The notes beneath the pieces are model-generated. The model searched no databases. It was not told the origin of the DNA and worked only from the letters and a program-made list of their open reading frames with translations. This document shows, one piece after another, positions 6,558-7,221 of a stretch of DNA of 7,221 bases; position 1 is the stretch's first letter; each line of letters starts with the position of its first letter. This DNA is from Tannerella sp. (GTDB taxonomy: Bacteria; Bacteroidota; Bacteroidia; Bacteroidales; Tannerellaceae), in contig JAISGW010000222.1 in the NCBI GenBank assembly GCA_031262895.1, forward strand, positions 1 to 7,221, read 5' to 3'. The translations under genes were made by a program, and so were the position numbers.

Positions 6558-7221
6558 GCCCAGCTCCTGTTGAACCCTTACGTGTTCTGGAGGAGCTGGA
6601 AGGCTATTCCACCCCGCCTTGTTTGGAGAATTCCCTTGGCGGGGATTTTTTTTGCCGAACTGCTGCTCTTCTTTTTCGGCTATTTCTTTCACGACAGTCT
6701 GTCGGATGGGCCGATGCAGTTCATTCTGTACGTCTGCGGCACTTGGTATATCGGCCTGCTCTACCTGACCCTCTGCCTCATTTGCTTAGAGGCTCTCCGC
6801 CTGAGCGACCGCCTTTTCCATTGGTTCCCCCGTTTTGTCAGGGTGCATTGGTCCGGCTTAAAACTGGGCCTTTTCTTTATTGTCCCTCTTTTCGTGGCCG
6901 GCCTGCTCGTGCGCGGCAATTGGGTGGTGCGACATCCCGTCGTCCGCCATTTGTACCTCAACCTCCCCAAAGGGGAGGGAAACCGGCGCGACAGTTTGAA
7001 AATCGTGTTGATGAGTGACCTGCACATCGGCGAGATGATCGGTAAGAAGATGGTGGAACACGAGGTGGCGCTCAGCAACGCGCAGCATCCGGACCTGGTC
7101 GTGCTCGTCGGCGACCTGCTTGACTTAGACCTGCACGTGGCCGAACGCGACAACATTGCCGCCGACCTGCGTGCTTTCCGCGCGCCTCTGGGCGTTTATG
7201 CCGTCAACGGTAACCACGAAT
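6531..7221 (+). CDS. Membrane-anchored metallophosphoesterase, 3'-truncated
   Basis: This frame runs open to the window edge (230 complete codons). About four hydrophobic segments come first (roughly residues 1-19, 34-52, 64-88, 107-125), then a short linker, then the start of a calcineurin-like phosphoesterase domain. The metal-binding motifs DLHIG (D163, H165), GDLLD (G194-D198) and GNHE (G227-E230) are all present in order; the C-terminal histidine motifs lie outside the window. The domain order is that of YkuE/YaeI-like membrane phosphoesterases, some of which act on lipid-linked substrates; the substrate here is unknown. I chose GTG 6531 because the first hydrophobic segment begins there and it follows the nitroreductase stop by 6 bp. 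The next in-frame ATG (6714) would remove two segments. Confidence 0.9.
   Translation, partial: MRVFLASLFAQLLLNPYVFWRSWKAIPPRLVWRIPLAGIFFAELLLFFFGYFFHDSLSDGPMQFILYVCGTWYIGLLYLTLCLICLEALRLSDRLFHWFPRFVRVHWSGLKLGLFFIVPLFVAGLLVRGNWVVRHPVVRHLYLNLPKGEGNRRDSLKIVLMSDLHIGEMIGKKMVEHEVALSNAQHPDLVVLVGDLLDLDLHVAERDNIAADLRAFRAPLGVYAVNGNHE
6962..6978. repeat. GC-rich palindrome in the metallophosphoesterase linker
   Basis: CCTCCCC (6962-6968) and GGGGAGG (6972-6978) are perfect inverted arms around AAA. It encodes part of LNLPKGEGNRRDS, in the linker between the membrane segments and the catalytic domain. It resembles a short dispersed palindrome that I recall from Bacteroidetes genomes, but its copy number here cannot be tested. 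Confidence 0.55.

Noticed and set aside
6623..7018. Plus-strand 131-codon frame inside the phosphoesterase gene
   Set aside because: It is out of frame with the metal-binding motifs and has low-complexity proline/arginine-rich content.

Overview
The window looks like a chromosomal segment of a fairly GC-rich member of the Bacteroidetes, probably Bacteroidales. This is an inference. It rests on the CarA/CarB sequence type (a CAD-like carbamoyl phosphate synthetase), weak or absent Shine-Dalgarno sequences before most genes, candidate promoter boxes of the Bacteroidetes TAnnTTTG type, exported small enzymes with an AQ-type signal cleavage site, and several families of short repeats. The genus cannot be fixed from the sequence.

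Layout: (1) 1-642, plus strand: the 3' two thirds of hisC, cut by the window edge. (2) 643-853: the gap between two convergent genes, almost filled by a tandem array of four 42-bp units plus a partial fifth, each carrying two inverted repeats. (3) 854-5299, minus strand: one uninterrupted reading frame of 1481 residues that joins carbamoyl phosphate synthetase small (glutaminase) and large (synthetase) subunits in a single chain. (4) 5300-5468: a divergent promoter region. (5) 5469-7221, plus strand: a closely spaced set of three genes for a secreted single-domain rhodanese, a secreted SagB/ThcOx-type nitroreductase, and a membrane-anchored metallophosphoesterase that runs off the right edge and starts with GTG.

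The most striking feature is the carAB gene. Three stretches of 7-bp (heptanucleotide) tandem repeats of one related family (AATTGAG / AATGGAG and derivatives) lie inside it. Each keeps the frame and each sits where an enzyme would tolerate extra residues: a surface loop of the CarA N-terminal domain, the linker between the two CarA domains, and the CarA-CarB junction. At the junction the repeats form a perfect 21-bp inverted repeat. The picture suggests that a mobile or expanding short-repeat element both decorated carA and supplied the linker that fused it to carB. A different GC-rich palindrome lies in the linker of the metallophosphoesterase, so tolerance of repeats in coding linkers may be general in this genome.

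Functionally, hisC (histidine synthesis) and carAB (carbamoyl phosphate for pyrimidines and arginine) are housekeeping genes. The three plus-strand genes form a likely operon of envelope proteins whose common purpose is not evident.
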